This document shows positions 1-8,433 of a stretch of DNA of 64,000 nucleotides, piece by piece. This DNA comes from Clostridia bacterium. Its GTDB lineage: Bacteria; Bacillota; Clostridia; Christensenellales; Aristaeellaceae. The position numbers were made by a program, and so were the translations under genes. Position 1 is the first letter of the stretch. Each line of letters begins with the position of its first letter. The stretch is from contig JAFSOC010000041.1 in the NCBI GenBank assembly GCA_017447185.1, forward strand, positions 24,897 through 88,896, written 5' to 3'. Below the pieces are notes generated by a model that worked only from the letters and a program-made list of their open reading frames with translations, had not been told where the DNA came from and made no database searches.

Positions 1-781
1 TATACTTCAGCGGGAACAGAACCACGCTCCGCACGCCGACGGCCGTCAGGGACCGGTGCCATACCGGATTGATTTCTTTGAGATGTTCCATGTCCTGCGG
101 GTTCTGGATGATGACGCAGGTGCTGTCCCCAATGGTATCCTTCCAGGTTTCCGTCACATCGAAGAAACCATTCTCCGCCATCCTGTCAATGGTGGGCAGG
201 CCGCTTCCCGGACGGATTGCTTCACCGATGCTCGTGCAGGTACGCTCAGCACTGTTTGTCAGCAGGATGCAGCAATGGTCGGAATCACAGATCTGCCGTA
301 CATCCTCGACGACCTCCTGCAGCGCTTCCCGCGTGCTGTCTGAGGCGCGGAGCTTGATACAGGTAGTCAGCACGGCCGCGGAGGTTTCCGCCGAAACATC
401 TGCCCGCTGCCCGGAATCTGCCTCCGGCGTCACATTGTAGATATAGACACAGTAGCCGACGCCCTCCCGGTCTGACTGGAGCGGCAGCAGGAACATGTTC
501 AGCCAGAGTCCCATCTGGGGCAGGGGAACATAACTGTGCATCGGCTGGCCGAGAATGGCACTGCGATAACAGAAATCCTCAAAATTACTGTTCTGGGGGA
601 GATACTGCTCATAGGGTGAATCCGGGATAAAGGGCCGACCCATTACCCGGAGCATTTCGTCACAGTGCGGCTTATTTCCCGCGGCGATGCGGATATTTCC
701 GTATCTCCCGTCGCCGTATGTTTCGACGGAGAGAATGCAGGCCGTGGTTTTATACGCAGAGAGTATCTGATCAAAATTCAT
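1..781 (-). CDS. GAF-domain signalling protein, C-terminus cut by window edge
   Basis: A frame open from ATG at 781 runs off the left edge, so at least 260 residues are present and the C-terminus is missing. The start has a strong AAGGAGG ribosome site 7 nt upstream. The first ~130 residues resemble a PAS-like sensor; the next ~130 read like a GAF domain (segments such as ICDSDHCCILL and SVVLFPLKY). There is no signal peptide or membrane span, so it is probably cytoplasmic. In this genome such modules often precede GGDEF or EAL domains, and a GGDEF protein lies next door, so an output domain of that type beyond the edge is likely but unseen. It is divergent from the APC-GGDEF gene. GAF call is moderate; ligand unknown. 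Confidence 0.8.
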   Translation of the reverse strand, partial: MNFDQILSAYKTTACILSVETYGDGRYGNIRIAAGNKPHCDEMLRVMGRPFIPDSPYEQYLPQNSNFEDFCYRSAILGQPMHSYVPLPQMGLWLNMFLLPLQSDREGVGYCVYIYNVTPEADSGQRADVSAETSAAVLTTCIKLRASDSTREALQEVVEDVRQICDSDHCCILLTNSAERTCTSIGEAIRPGSGLPTIDRMAENGFFDVTETWKDTIGDSTCVIIQNPQDMEHLKEINPVWHRSLTAVGVRSVVLFPLKY

Positions 782-1084
782 GAGGAATCCTCCTTGTTCC
801 GCTGCTTCGATTGTTTTTACAATGCTGATGATGAATGATTCTACCATAGCCCGGGGAAAAAGAAAACAAGAAAGAAAAGAGTGAGATGAAAGCGTCCTTT
901 TCAATTTGGGGTAGAAATTTCATCGGTTTTGCTTTATTATGATTGCAAATATTTTTACAAATCATTCCGTATCCCGGCTTTGATTCACAATTTCTTCAGT
1001 TCCGGATCTCCGGTACCCTCAAATTCCTGCAGAGGAGTGATTTATACGAAGGCGCCGTCGTCTGCTTCCGGCAATCCGACAAAA
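782..1084. other. Divergent intergenic region
   Basis: This 303-base stretch separates the GAF gene from the APC-GGDEF gene. It is AT-rich around 840-960. A minus-strand TAGAAT (838-843) could be the -10 box of the GAF gene, but no convincing -35 accompanies it. The reading frame of the permease is open upstream to a TTG at 929, but those 52 codons carry no family similarity and have no ribosome site, so I treat them as leader. No RNA structure was recognised. Confidence 0.5.
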
Positions 1085-3289
1085 ATGGAGCCCTACCTTT
1101 CGCCCCTTGCGGTGTGGGCACTGTCCATCGGCTCAGCCATCGGCTGGGGCTCACTTGTGGTTACCAGCAGTTCCTACCTTTCCCAGGCCGGCCCGCTGGG
1201 ATCCATCCTCGGCCTCCTGATCGGATTTGTCATGATGCTGATGGTGGCGAGCCATTACCATTTCCTGGCCAACCGCTATCCCGGCACCGGCGGCCTGTTC
1301 AACTACGTCAAAGTCATCTTCGGGTACGACCGGGCCTTCCTTGTGGCCTGGTTCATGTTCCTGATCTATATCTCCATCTTCTGGGCCAACGCCACCAGTA
1401 TTCCCCTGTTTGCCCGGTATTTCATGCAGGGCGTGTTCAAGTTCGGCTATCTCTACACCATCTTTGGTTATGACGTTTACCTGGGCGAGACACTTCTCAC
1501 CCTTGCCGTCATTGGGCTGGTGGGCTGCCTGTGCATGAAGAGTAAAAAAGCCACTGCCCGTGCCATGGAAATCATGGCGCTGGTTTTCACTGCCGGTATC
1601 ACGGCCTGCTTCGTCGTGGCCATGGTCCGGCACGGAGGCTCCGGTATGACCATGGATCCGGCCTTTATCCCGGACGCGAGCGCCTTCCGCCAGGTGATCC
1701 ACATCGCTTTCATCTCCCCCTGGGCATTCATCGGATTTGAAAGCGTGTCCCATTCCGCCGCGGAATACCGGTTCAAACACAGCAACCTGTTCCGGGTGCT
1801 GGTGATTTCCCTGGTGGTTACGACAGCACTGTATATCTTTGTGATCCTGCTGAGCGTTTCCGCCTATCCGGAAGGATGCTCCAGCTGGCTGGATTATATC
1901 AGCCGACTGAACGAGTTTGAAGGAATCGAAGGGCTTCCGGCCTTCTACGCCGCGCAGCATTACCTTGGACCCGCCGGGATCTATATCCTGATGGCGTCCC
2001 TGCTGGCACTGGTGCTGACCAGCCTGGTAGGCATGCTGCGCACGGTCAGCCGCCTCTGCTACGCGGTGGCGCAGGAAGGCATTCTTTCGGAGCGCTTCAC
2101 GAAACTGAACAAGAAGCAGATCCCTGTCAATACGATCCTCCTGGTGATGCTGGTATCCCTGCCGATTCCTTTCCTGGGTCGCACAGCTATCGGCTGGATC
2201 GTGGACACAACAACGATGGGTGCGACCATCCTCTATGGTGCAGCGTCCCTGGCGGTATTCAAGGCTTCCGGCCAGGAGGGCTGCAAGCGGAACCGTTTCA
2301 TCAGCGGCATCTGTCTGATCATTATGGTGGTTTTCCTTGTCTACCTGCTTTTCCCGGGCATGTTCGCGGACCATACCATTGAGACGGAGACCTACATCCT
2401 GATGGCGGCATGGTCCATCCTCGGACTGTTCTTCTTCAACCGGGTGATCCGGAAGGACCATGCCAGGAAATTCGGCCGGGCCATCGTCGTCTGGATCGCG
2501 CTGCTGGCTTTTATTGTCGTGATGGCGATGACCTGGGCGGAGCGGCTGAACGAATCCAGGGAGAACGTCATTGTCAATGAGATTTCCGACTATATGGACG
2601 GCACGGGGGACAGCAAAAACCTCGCCATGGAGAAGGAGGAGTTCCTGGAAATCGAACGGGAACGCCTCCACGACGCAAACAACACCAGCGTCCTGGTCAT
2701 TGCAGGGCTCTACGGCCTGTCGCTGGTTGTGATGATGGTCAACTACCATTCCATGCACAAATGGGAGCAGAAAGCGCAGGAGGAACGGGATGAGGCCCGC
2801 ACCGCGGCATTCACCGATCCAATGACCGGTGTCAAGAGCAAGCATGCCTTCGCTGTGCGGGAAGGCCAGATGGAGACGAAGATCGTCGAGGGGGAAATGG
2901 AGGCATTCGGCATCATTGTCTGCGACGTGAACGGCCTGAAGCGGATCAACGATACCCTGGGCCACAAGGCCGGCGACGAATACATCTGCGCCGCCTGCAA
3001 GATGCTCTGCGAATATTTCAAACACAGCCCCGTATACCGAGTCGGCGGCGACGAGTTTGTGGTGCTGCTGGAGGGCCATGACTACGAGGAAAGGGCGGAA
3101 ATCCTGAAGGATATCAATACAGCCATTGAAGGCAACATCGGCACGGACCGGGTGGTGGCTTCCCTGGGACTGGCGGTATACGATCCGGAGAAAGACCATT
3201 ACTTCCATGAAGTATTCAAAAGAGCGGACGGCCTGATGTACGAACGCAAGCAACAGCTGAAATCCATGGGCGCTGTGACGAGGGACTGA
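1085..3289 (+). CDS. APC-family amino acid permease fused to a GGDEF diguanylate cyclase
   Basis: The 734-residue product begins with an APC-superfamily transporter of about 12 membrane spans (residues 1 to ~430; N-terminal SIGSAIGWGSLVV, the usual first-helix substrate site). Two more hydrophobic spans around 465-490 and 545-565 bracket a charged external loop. A GGDEF domain fills ~575-730 with intact GGDEF at 654-658 and the metal-binding segment CDVNGLK, so c-di-GMP synthesis is likely; no RxxD inhibitory site precedes it. The ATG at 1085 was chosen because it starts just before the first helix, although its ribosome site is poor and upstream TTG/GTG starts remain possible. The fusion suggests a transporter-like sensor controlling a cyclase. 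Substrate unknown. Confidence 0.87.
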   Translation: MEPYLSPLAVWALSIGSAIGWGSLVVTSSSYLSQAGPLGSILGLLIGFVMMLMVASHYHFLANRYPGTGGLFNYVKVIFGYDRAFLVAWFMFLIYISIFWANATSIPLFARYFMQGVFKFGYLYTIFGYDVYLGETLLTLAVIGLVGCLCMKSKKATARAMEIMALVFTAGITACFVVAMVRHGGSGMTMDPAFIPDASAFRQVIHIAFISPWAFIGFESVSHSAAEYRFKHSNLFRVLVISLVVTTALYIFVILLSVSAYPEGCSSWLDYISRLNEFEGIEGLPAFYAAQHYLGPAGIYILMASLLALVLTSLVGMLRTVSRLCYAVAQEGILSERFTKLNKKQIPVNTILLVMLVSLPIPFLGRTAIGWIVDTTTMGATILYGAASLAVFKASGQEGCKRNRFISGICLIIMVVFLVYLLFPGMFADHTIETETYILMAAWSILGLFFFNRVIRKDHARKFGRAIVVWIALLAFIVVMAMTWAERLNESRENVIVNEISDYMDGTGDSKNLAMEKEEFLEIERERLHDANNTSVLVIAGLYGLSLVVMMVNYHSMHKWEQKAQEERDEARTAAFTDPMTGVKSKHAFAVREGQMETKIVEGEMEAFGIIVCDVNGLKRINDTLGHKAGDEYICAACKMLCEYFKHSPVYRVGGDEFVVLLEGHDYEERAEILKDINTAIEGNIGTDRVVASLGLAVYDPEKDHYFHEVFKRADGLMYERKQQLKSMGAVTRD

Positions 3290-3322
3290 TAAGTGAGCTG
3301 CGCATGCGGAAAGTTTTTTTGT

Positions 3323-3351
3323 TTGATCCGGGCGGGATTTCCGGGTATAAT
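3323..3351 (+). promoter_or_regulatory. Sigma-70 type promoter for the 3424 gene
   Basis: TTGATC at 3323-3328 and TATAAT at 3346-3351 are separated by exactly 17 bases and lie about 70 bases before the start codon. The expected transcript start is near 3358. Confidence 0.65.
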
Positions 3352-3423
3352 AGAAAGGCAGAGAAGAATATTACAAAAGAATCCCGATAAGAGCAGGCAG
3401 GGACACCGGAAGGGGAGGATCGA

Positions 3424-4638
3424 ATGACATACACGGGGACAGCCCTTCTGGCAATGGTCGTTGAACTGATCGTGAATTACAATGTGATCCGGAATGCATA
3501 CTATCAGCGGGATCCCAGGGCGGCGAAAAGCTACCGCGGGCTGATCCTGAGCATGATGGCATTCTTTATTTTTGATGCTTTCTGGGGAGTGCTGTATGAA
3601 AAGCAGCTGCTCACACTGGTCTTTACGGACACAGTCATGTATTTCATCGCGATGGCCGCCACGGTATTCTTTACGACACAGTATGTGATCTGTTACCTGG
3701 GGGTACAGAACGCGTTCACAAAGGTGCTGAAATATACCGGATGGGTGTTCATCGGATTTATGACGGTATCCCTGGTCCTGAATTTCTTCATCCAGGCCAT
3801 GTTCTGGTTTGACGCGGCGGGAAACTATCATGCGGGACAATTCAGATATGTGGCGCTGGCGCTGCAGGTGCTGCTGTTCCTGTCCATTGCAGTGGCGGTG
3901 CTGACGACGGGAGCACGGAAAGGCAGAAGCTCAAGACGCAGACACCTGGCGATCGGGATCTATGCGATCACGATGATGGTGATGGTCATCCTGCAGGTGA
4001 TCTATCCGCTGATGCCGATGTACAGCATCGGATGCCTGCTGGGAAGCTGTATCCTCCATACCTTTGTGGTGGAAGACCTGAAGGAAGACCGGCGCATGGA
4101 ACTGGAAAAGCTGCTGCAGCGCGAGCGGGAGAGGGACCGTGAACTCGGCTCCGCCCGCCACCTTGCCTATACGGACCAGCTGACCGGCGTAAAGAATACC
4201 CACGCCTATGTGGAAGCAGAAGCGCAGCTGAACCGGCGCATCGCAGACGAGGAACTGCAGGAGCTGGGTGTGATTGTGTTTGACGTAAACAACCTGAAAA
4301 AGACAAATGACAGCAAAGGCCATGAGGCAGGAGATCAGCTGATTGTGACAGCCTGCAGGATGATCTGCCGGCGGTTCAAACACAGCCCGGTTTTCCGGAT
4401 TGGCGGGGATGAGTTTGTGGCGCTGCTGGAAGGGGAAGATTACCAGAACCGGGAGGAACTGCTTTCCGAGTTTGACCGCATCGCGGAAGTGAACCAGGAA
4501 AATGGAAAAGCCGTCGTGGCCAGCGGACTTGCGACATTCCGTCCCGGGGAAGACCATACCTATCGCAAGATTTTCGAACGTGCGGACCGGAGAATGTATG
4601 AACGCAAGGTTCTCCTGAAAGCCTCGGGCCCCGTTTAA
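3424..4638 (+). CDS. Membrane-anchored GGDEF diguanylate cyclase
   Basis: The 404-residue protein has about seven hydrophobic spans in residues 1-215, a short charged linker (~225-245) and a C-terminal GGDEF domain with intact GGDEF at 327-331 and the metal site FDVNNLK. It should make c-di-GMP at the inner face of the membrane in response to an unknown signal. Its cyclase domain is close to that of the preceding APC fusion: both share the phrase FKHSPV before the signature and both lack the RxxD inhibitory site, which points to a recent duplication. The ATG has GGGGAGG five bases upstream. It has its own promoter and is followed 14 bases later by a phosphatase gene, likely co-transcribed. 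Confidence 0.92.
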   Translation: MTYTGTALLAMVVELIVNYNVIRNAYYQRDPRAAKSYRGLILSMMAFFIFDAFWGVLYEKQLLTLVFTDTVMYFIAMAATVFFTTQYVICYLGVQNAFTKVLKYTGWVFIGFMTVSLVLNFFIQAMFWFDAAGNYHAGQFRYVALALQVLLFLSIAVAVLTTGARKGRSSRRRHLAIGIYAITMMVMVILQVIYPLMPMYSIGCLLGSCILHTFVVEDLKEDRRMELEKLLQRERERDRELGSARHLAYTDQLTGVKNTHAYVEAEAQLNRRIADEELQELGVIVFDVNNLKKTNDSKGHEAGDQLIVTACRMICRRFKHSPVFRIGGDEFVALLEGEDYQNREELLSEFDRIAEVNQENGKAVVASGLATFRPGEDHTYRKIFERADRRMYERKVLLKASGPV

Positions 4639-4652
4639 AAAGGAGACAGAAT

Positions 4653-5462
4653 ATGCCACAACAGGAGATCATACTTCCCGGAGTTGCCAATGCACGGGAA
4701 CTGGGCGGATATGTCATCGGTGAAAAGCATATCCGGAAAGGGCTGCTGATGCGCTCAGGAAAGCTGACGGACGCAACCCCGGAAGCACTGAATTCCCTGC
4801 AGGAAAAATACAGGGTGCAGACGGTTGTGGACCTCCGCATGACCGTGGAGCGCAACATGCATCCGGAACCGGAGGTCCCCGGCGCGGAGAACCTGCATCT
4901 TCCGCTGATGGAAATGGATGAATTCAAGGCCATCGGTCCCGAACTGCTGCAGGAATACGCGGACGGAAACCGGGAATCCCTGGCGCTTTTCAACGCCGCC
5001 TACAAAATCGGCATGTTCGATGAACAGCTTTATTCACGGGCGCTGCTGCCCGAATACGGGAAAAAAGCCTGGAAGGGCTTCTTCCGGGCGCTTCTGGCGC
5101 TGGAGGAGGACCGGGCCCTGCTATGGCACTGCGTGGATGGAAAAGACCGCGCGGGCTGCGCGGCCATGCTCCTGCTGTTTGCCCTGGGTGCGGACCGGGA
5201 AACTGTGCTCCGGGACTATATGCTGACCAATGAATTCATTCCTCCGAGGGAGTTCGGCGTGAAAGGGATGCTGCTGTTCCTCTGGCCGAAGGCAAAGGTG
5301 AAAGCGCTGCGCTTTGCGACAGGCACCGTGTTCGAAAGATACATGAATTCCGCCATCGATACGCTGAACCGGGAATATGGTTCCGTAACGGAATATCTCC
5401 GGCAGGAGATCGGGGTGGATGCAGCGGAACGGGAAGCGCTCCGCGCCAGATTCCTCGAATAA
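4653..5462 (+). CDS. Tyrosine/serine-type CX5R protein phosphatase
   Basis: The 269-residue protein starts with the family's N-terminal signature (NARELGGY, residues ~13-20) and carries the phosphatase loop HCVDGKDRAG with nucleophile Cys160 and Arg166. This matches the bacterial Tyr_phosphatase3 family, cytoplasmic enzymes acting on phosphotyrosine, phosphoserine or phosphoinositides. Its native substrate cannot be told from sequence. AAGGAG precedes the ATG, and the gene follows the membrane cyclase by 14 bases. A second protein with the same loop (HCLKGKDR) is encoded at 51886-52911 but has an added N-terminal domain. Confidence 0.88.
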   Translation: MPQQEIILPGVANARELGGYVIGEKHIRKGLLMRSGKLTDATPEALNSLQEKYRVQTVVDLRMTVERNMHPEPEVPGAENLHLPLMEMDEFKAIGPELLQEYADGNRESLALFNAAYKIGMFDEQLYSRALLPEYGKKAWKGFFRALLALEEDRALLWHCVDGKDRAGCAAMLLLFALGADRETVLRDYMLTNEFIPPREFGVKGMLLFLWPKAKVKALRFATGTVFERYMNSAIDTLNREYGSVTEYLRQEIGVDAAEREALRARFLE

Positions 5463-5476
5463 AACGGAGCAGCAGC

Positions 5477-6811
5477 TTATTTCATCACAGCCATGCCGTA
5501 GGCAAAAAGCCTTTTCAGATCTGTCCAGGCCATGTTCCGGCCGCGGCCGCCCATGATGGCGGCGATCAGCGTGACACCGTTTTCCTGGTAGGCGCCCACG
5601 TAGCAGAAACCAGCGGATGAGGTATAGCCGCTTTTGACGCCTGCCGCGTGGGGAATATAATATTGGGAAGCGGGATTGAAAATCTCCCATTTCAGGGTGA
5701 TGGGCAGGGCATCCCGCTTTTCTGTTGCCGGCAGGGTATATTTCAGGCAGGTAACAATTTCACGGAAGGGAGTAAGCGTCAGACCATAGCGGGCCGCTGT
5801 GACCAGGTCCCTCGCCGTTGTATAGTGTCCTTCCGCGGTGTAGCCGTGGGGATTGACGAAATGTGAATTCGTCATTCCCAGGTCCGCCGCGGTTTTATTC
5901 ATTGCCCCGGCAAAAGCTTCCACGGAGCCGGAACAGAGCGCCGCCACGGCATTTGCCGCATCGTTGCCGGAACGGATGATCATACCGTAAAGCAGGTCCC
6001 GCATGGCCATGGTTTCCCCGGGGGTCACCGGCACCAGCGTACTGTCCGCCGGCACATCCTTCGCGGCCTCGGGAATGACGACGGTTTCATCGGGATCGCA
6101 CAGGGAAAGCGCGGTCAGGAGGGTCATGATTTTGGTGGTACTGGCCGGTTCCGCCGGCTCGTCCGCCGCTTTCTCCAGCAGGACTTCGCCGGTGACCGCG
6201 TTGATCAGGCAGGCATTTTTCGCATAGAGACAGGTCCCTTTCAGGCTGCCGGGGTCCGTATCGTCAAAATAGATCGGTGCCTCATAGCCGTAAACGCTGA
6301 GATCGCTCATCAGCAGGGAATATTCGTCTGCGGACAGCTTCCCGTCCGGAGTGATCCGGTCCGGCGCCCGATCTGCCATCTGCTCTTCGAAGACGGCGAC
6401 GGCGGCTTCCGTATTGGCACCGTAGCTGCCGTCCGCACTGTCATTCAGCAGGTTCAGGTGAACCAGCTTCTGCTGGGCCTCCCGCACCCGGGAACCCCAG
6501 CTTCCTTTTTGCAGAGTGCGCAGGAGATCGCCGTTTTCCTCCTCCAGGATCAGTTCGGCGGTCTTTGCGTCGGGCGTGCCGGTGGGGGATACGGAGAAAC
6601 CGTGATCCGCCAGGATGGCCTGGGCCAGCCGGATGGCGGCGGTGGTTTTATCCCCGAGAATTCCGTCCGCCGTGCCGATTTCATAGCCGAGGGACAGCAG
6701 GCGGGACTGCAGGGTTTTCAGATCGGTTTTTTCCGCGGCTGCCGGCAGGGAAAGCCAGAGCAGGCAGAGGGAGAGAAAGGCGCAGAGCAGTCGTCCGGGA
6801 TGTAATTTCAT
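5477..6811 (-). CDS. D-alanyl-D-alanine carboxypeptidase (S11) with two peptidoglycan-binding domains
   Basis: The 444-residue exported enzyme has a signal peptide (1-26), two PG_binding_1-like modules (~28-90 and ~96-170), and a penicillin-binding peptidase S11 domain. Catalytic motifs are STTK at 224-227, SGN at 281-283 and KSG at 393-395 (the usual KTG/KSG). It should trim the terminal D-Ala of peptidoglycan stem peptides outside the membrane. The typical C-terminal amphipathic anchor of DacA is absent; the N-terminal wall-binding modules may replace it. The ATG at 6811 follows GGAGG by 8 bases; longer in-frame openings upstream are ignored because the signal peptide begins here. The module order resembles spore-cortex or growth-phase carboxypeptidases, role undetermined. 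Confidence 0.92.
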   Translation of the reverse strand: MKLHPGRLLCAFLSLCLLWLSLPAAAEKTDLKTLQSRLLSLGYEIGTADGILGDKTTAAIRLAQAILADHGFSVSPTGTPDAKTAELILEEENGDLLRTLQKGSWGSRVREAQQKLVHLNLLNDSADGSYGANTEAAVAVFEEQMADRAPDRITPDGKLSADEYSLLMSDLSVYGYEAPIYFDDTDPGSLKGTCLYAKNACLINAVTGEVLLEKAADEPAEPASTTKIMTLLTALSLCDPDETVVIPEAAKDVPADSTLVPVTPGETMAMRDLLYGMIIRSGNDAANAVAALCSGSVEAFAGAMNKTAADLGMTNSHFVNPHGYTAEGHYTTARDLVTAARYGLTLTPFREIVTCLKYTLPATEKRDALPITLKWEIFNPASQYYIPHAAGVKSGYTSSAGFCYVGAYQENGVTLIAAIMGGRGRNMAWTDLKRLFAYGMAVMK

Positions 6812-6916
6812 TGGAATCGCCTCCGGAATATAAACGAATGGGAAGGAGATGTTCTTCCAATTCGTTCTTTTTTTAGGCGCCAAACAAAAACGAAAGGAGT
6901 TTTTTTGCGGAACAGG

Positions 6917-6945
6917 TTGACCTGCGGATGGTTTTCGGTTAAAAT
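6917..6945 (+). promoter_or_regulatory. Sigma-70 type promoter for the SH3 protein gene
   Basis: TTGACC at 6917-6922 and TAAAAT at 6940-6945 with a 17-base spacer. The expected leader is about 80 bases before the ATG at 7031. Confidence 0.7.
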
Positions 6946-7030
6946 ACCTTTGATCAGATTTGCCGTAAAACCAAATATTGCACGCGGGAGATCTTGTTGT
7001 ACATTTTAATGTAGAAAGGATGAAATCCAG

Positions 7031-7618
7031 ATGAAAAAGGTAATCAGTTTGGTTCTTGCCGCGATGCTGCTTGTGGTCTTCATGGCTGCGGCAGTGGCAG
7101 AAAGCCAGGGAACAACCATGTATGTCAAAACAGGTGACGGCGATGTGCTGCGGGTTCGTTCCAGCATGAGCACGAGAGACAAGAGCAACATCATCGGCTA
7201 CCTGAAATACGGTCAGAAAGTCGTGATTTACGGCCAGAAAGACGGCTGGGCTATGATCGATTACGGTAACCGGACGGCGTATGTTATGTACCGCTTCCTG
7301 GTGAAGACCCAGCCCGGTCCCTTCGATCCCTCCAATCCCGGCACCACTGCTGATACCCGGGCCTTCTCCACGGTTGCACAGCTGAACACGCTGACCACGA
7401 CTGCGAAGGCCGTTACGCCCTACACCGTGGTTGTGCGCCCCACCCGGGCCAGCGGCTGGGTTTACCTGCGGTGGTTCCCCAGCAGAGCCTCGAAGGAGAT
7501 TGCAATCTTCAACGGCTACCATGAAGTGACTGTTATCGCCGAGCTGAAAGACTGGTACCAGGTCAGCGATCCGGCGACCGGCGCGGTCGGCTATATCTAC
7601 AAGAACTACGTGCAGTAA
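7031..7618 (+). CDS. Secreted protein with two bacterial SH3-like domains
   Basis: The 195-residue protein has a signal peptide (MKKVISLVLAAMLL..., cleavage near residue 23) and two SH3_3-like repeats at about 27-95 and 132-195. The second contains the phrase VVRPTRASGWVYLRWFPS, nearly repeated as VRPSRITGWAALRWAPS in the 38580 gene. Such domains usually bind cell-wall peptides or glycans. The start has GAAAGG upstream and a clear promoter. It is followed after 24 bases by another secreted gene, and the SH3 and secreted domains that are separate here are joined in one protein at 38580-39980, which supports a shared role. No enzymatic motif is present. Confidence 0.9.
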   Translation: MKKVISLVLAAMLLVVFMAAAVAESQGTTMYVKTGDGDVLRVRSSMSTRDKSNIIGYLKYGQKVVIYGQKDGWAMIDYGNRTAYVMYRFLVKTQPGPFDPSNPGTTADTRAFSTVAQLNTLTTTAKAVTPYTVVVRPTRASGWVYLRWFPSRASKEIAIFNGYHEVTVIAELKDWYQVSDPATGAVGYIYKNYVQ

Positions 7619-7642
7619 TCGGAAAAGAAGAATAGGAGATGA

Positions 7643-8212
7643 ATGAAAATGAAAAAGATCATAGCGCTGGTACTCAGCCTGATGATGGTCCTGTGCGCCT
7701 TCAGCGCGCTGGCTGAAGAAACAACCGTTGAAAAAACGGATATGGGCGTCCTGGATGTAAACGGAACTTTCAAAATCCAGAGCAAACTGCCGGAAGGCTA
7801 CTCCTACGAGCCTGTGGAAGTATCAGACCTGAGCATGTTCGGACTTCTGACCGCCGGGGAAGACAAACCTGTCATCATGATGTCCATCGCATACAATGAG
7901 GAGTACGCGGATGTGGAGCGGTTCAACGATCTGCCCGAAGAAGCCGTGGAACTGATCCGCGAATCCTTCAAGGAAGAAGATGAAGAAGCGACCTTTGAAG
8001 ACCTGCAGACTGCTTACGGCACCCGTCTGCTGAAGGTTACCGATCCTGACTTTGTGGATATCTACACGATCTACAAGGGATATGAAATGGAATTCTACAT
8101 CTTTACTGTAGCCGAAGAAAGCATCACCGACGCGGATGTCAAGATGCTGGTAGACTTTATCAGCGATATGGACTTTGTCGCGCTGGTGGAAGAAGCCGTT
8201 GCTGCGGAATAA
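7643..8212 (+). CDS. Conserved secreted protein of unknown function
   Basis: The 189-residue protein has a signal peptide ending at AFSALA (~residue 25) and a single acidic domain (~32-185). I do not know its function. The domain clearly matches residues ~135-290 of the protein at 38580: both have (L/V)D(V)NG(T/V)F, LPEGYS, YA(D/E)V(E)R, G(T)RLL, IYKGY and D(V/Q)KM..DF..DMDF in the same order. It is cotranscribed with the SH3 gene and ends before a strong terminator. AGGAG lies four bases upstream of the ATG at 7643; an ATG two codons later is also possible. Likely located outside the membrane. Confidence 0.88.
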   Translation: MKMKKIIALVLSLMMVLCAFSALAEETTVEKTDMGVLDVNGTFKIQSKLPEGYSYEPVEVSDLSMFGLLTAGEDKPVIMMSIAYNEEYADVERFNDLPEEAVELIRESFKEEDEEATFEDLQTAYGTRLLKVTDPDFVDIYTIYKGYEMEFYIFTVAEESITDADVKMLVDFISDMDFVALVEEAVAAE

Positions 8213-8234
8213 ATCCTGTTCAACTGTATCAGAA

Positions 8235-8276
8235 ACTCCGGTATCCTGCTCTTTTGCAGGATACCGGAGTTTTTTT
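8235..8276 (+). terminator. Rho-independent terminator
   Basis: A perfect 15-bp stem (8235-8249 with 8256-8270), a six-base loop, and a run of seven T follow the secreted gene by 22 bases. Confidence 0.92.
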
Positions 8277-8319
8277 CAACCGGCAGGGGCACAAAAACAC
8301 AGGGAAAAGCGTGCAGAAC

Positions 8320-8349
8320 TTGAAAAAGGCACGTTTTCTTTGATATAAT
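8320..8349 (+). promoter_or_regulatory. Sigma-70 type promoter for the HD-GYP operon
   Basis: TTGAAA at 8320-8325 and TATAAT at 8344-8349 with an 18-base spacer, about 85 bases ahead of the ATG at 8434. Confidence 0.7.
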
Positions 8350-8433
8350 TGTTCCATTCATTGAACAATGTTTCACACTTTGGATTCGCATTCATTTCCG
8401 GAAGATCCGGCATAAGTCAGGAGACGGATAATT

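Noticed and set aside
929-1084. N-terminal extension of the APC-GGDEF gene from TTG 929
   Set aside because: It adds 52 residues with no family match and no ribosome site; the ATG at 1085 starts just ahead of the first transporter helix.
6812-7522. Extension of the carboxypeptidase gene upstream of 6811
   Set aside because: The open frame continues but is antisense to the SH3 gene, and a signal peptide with a good ribosome site begins at 6811.
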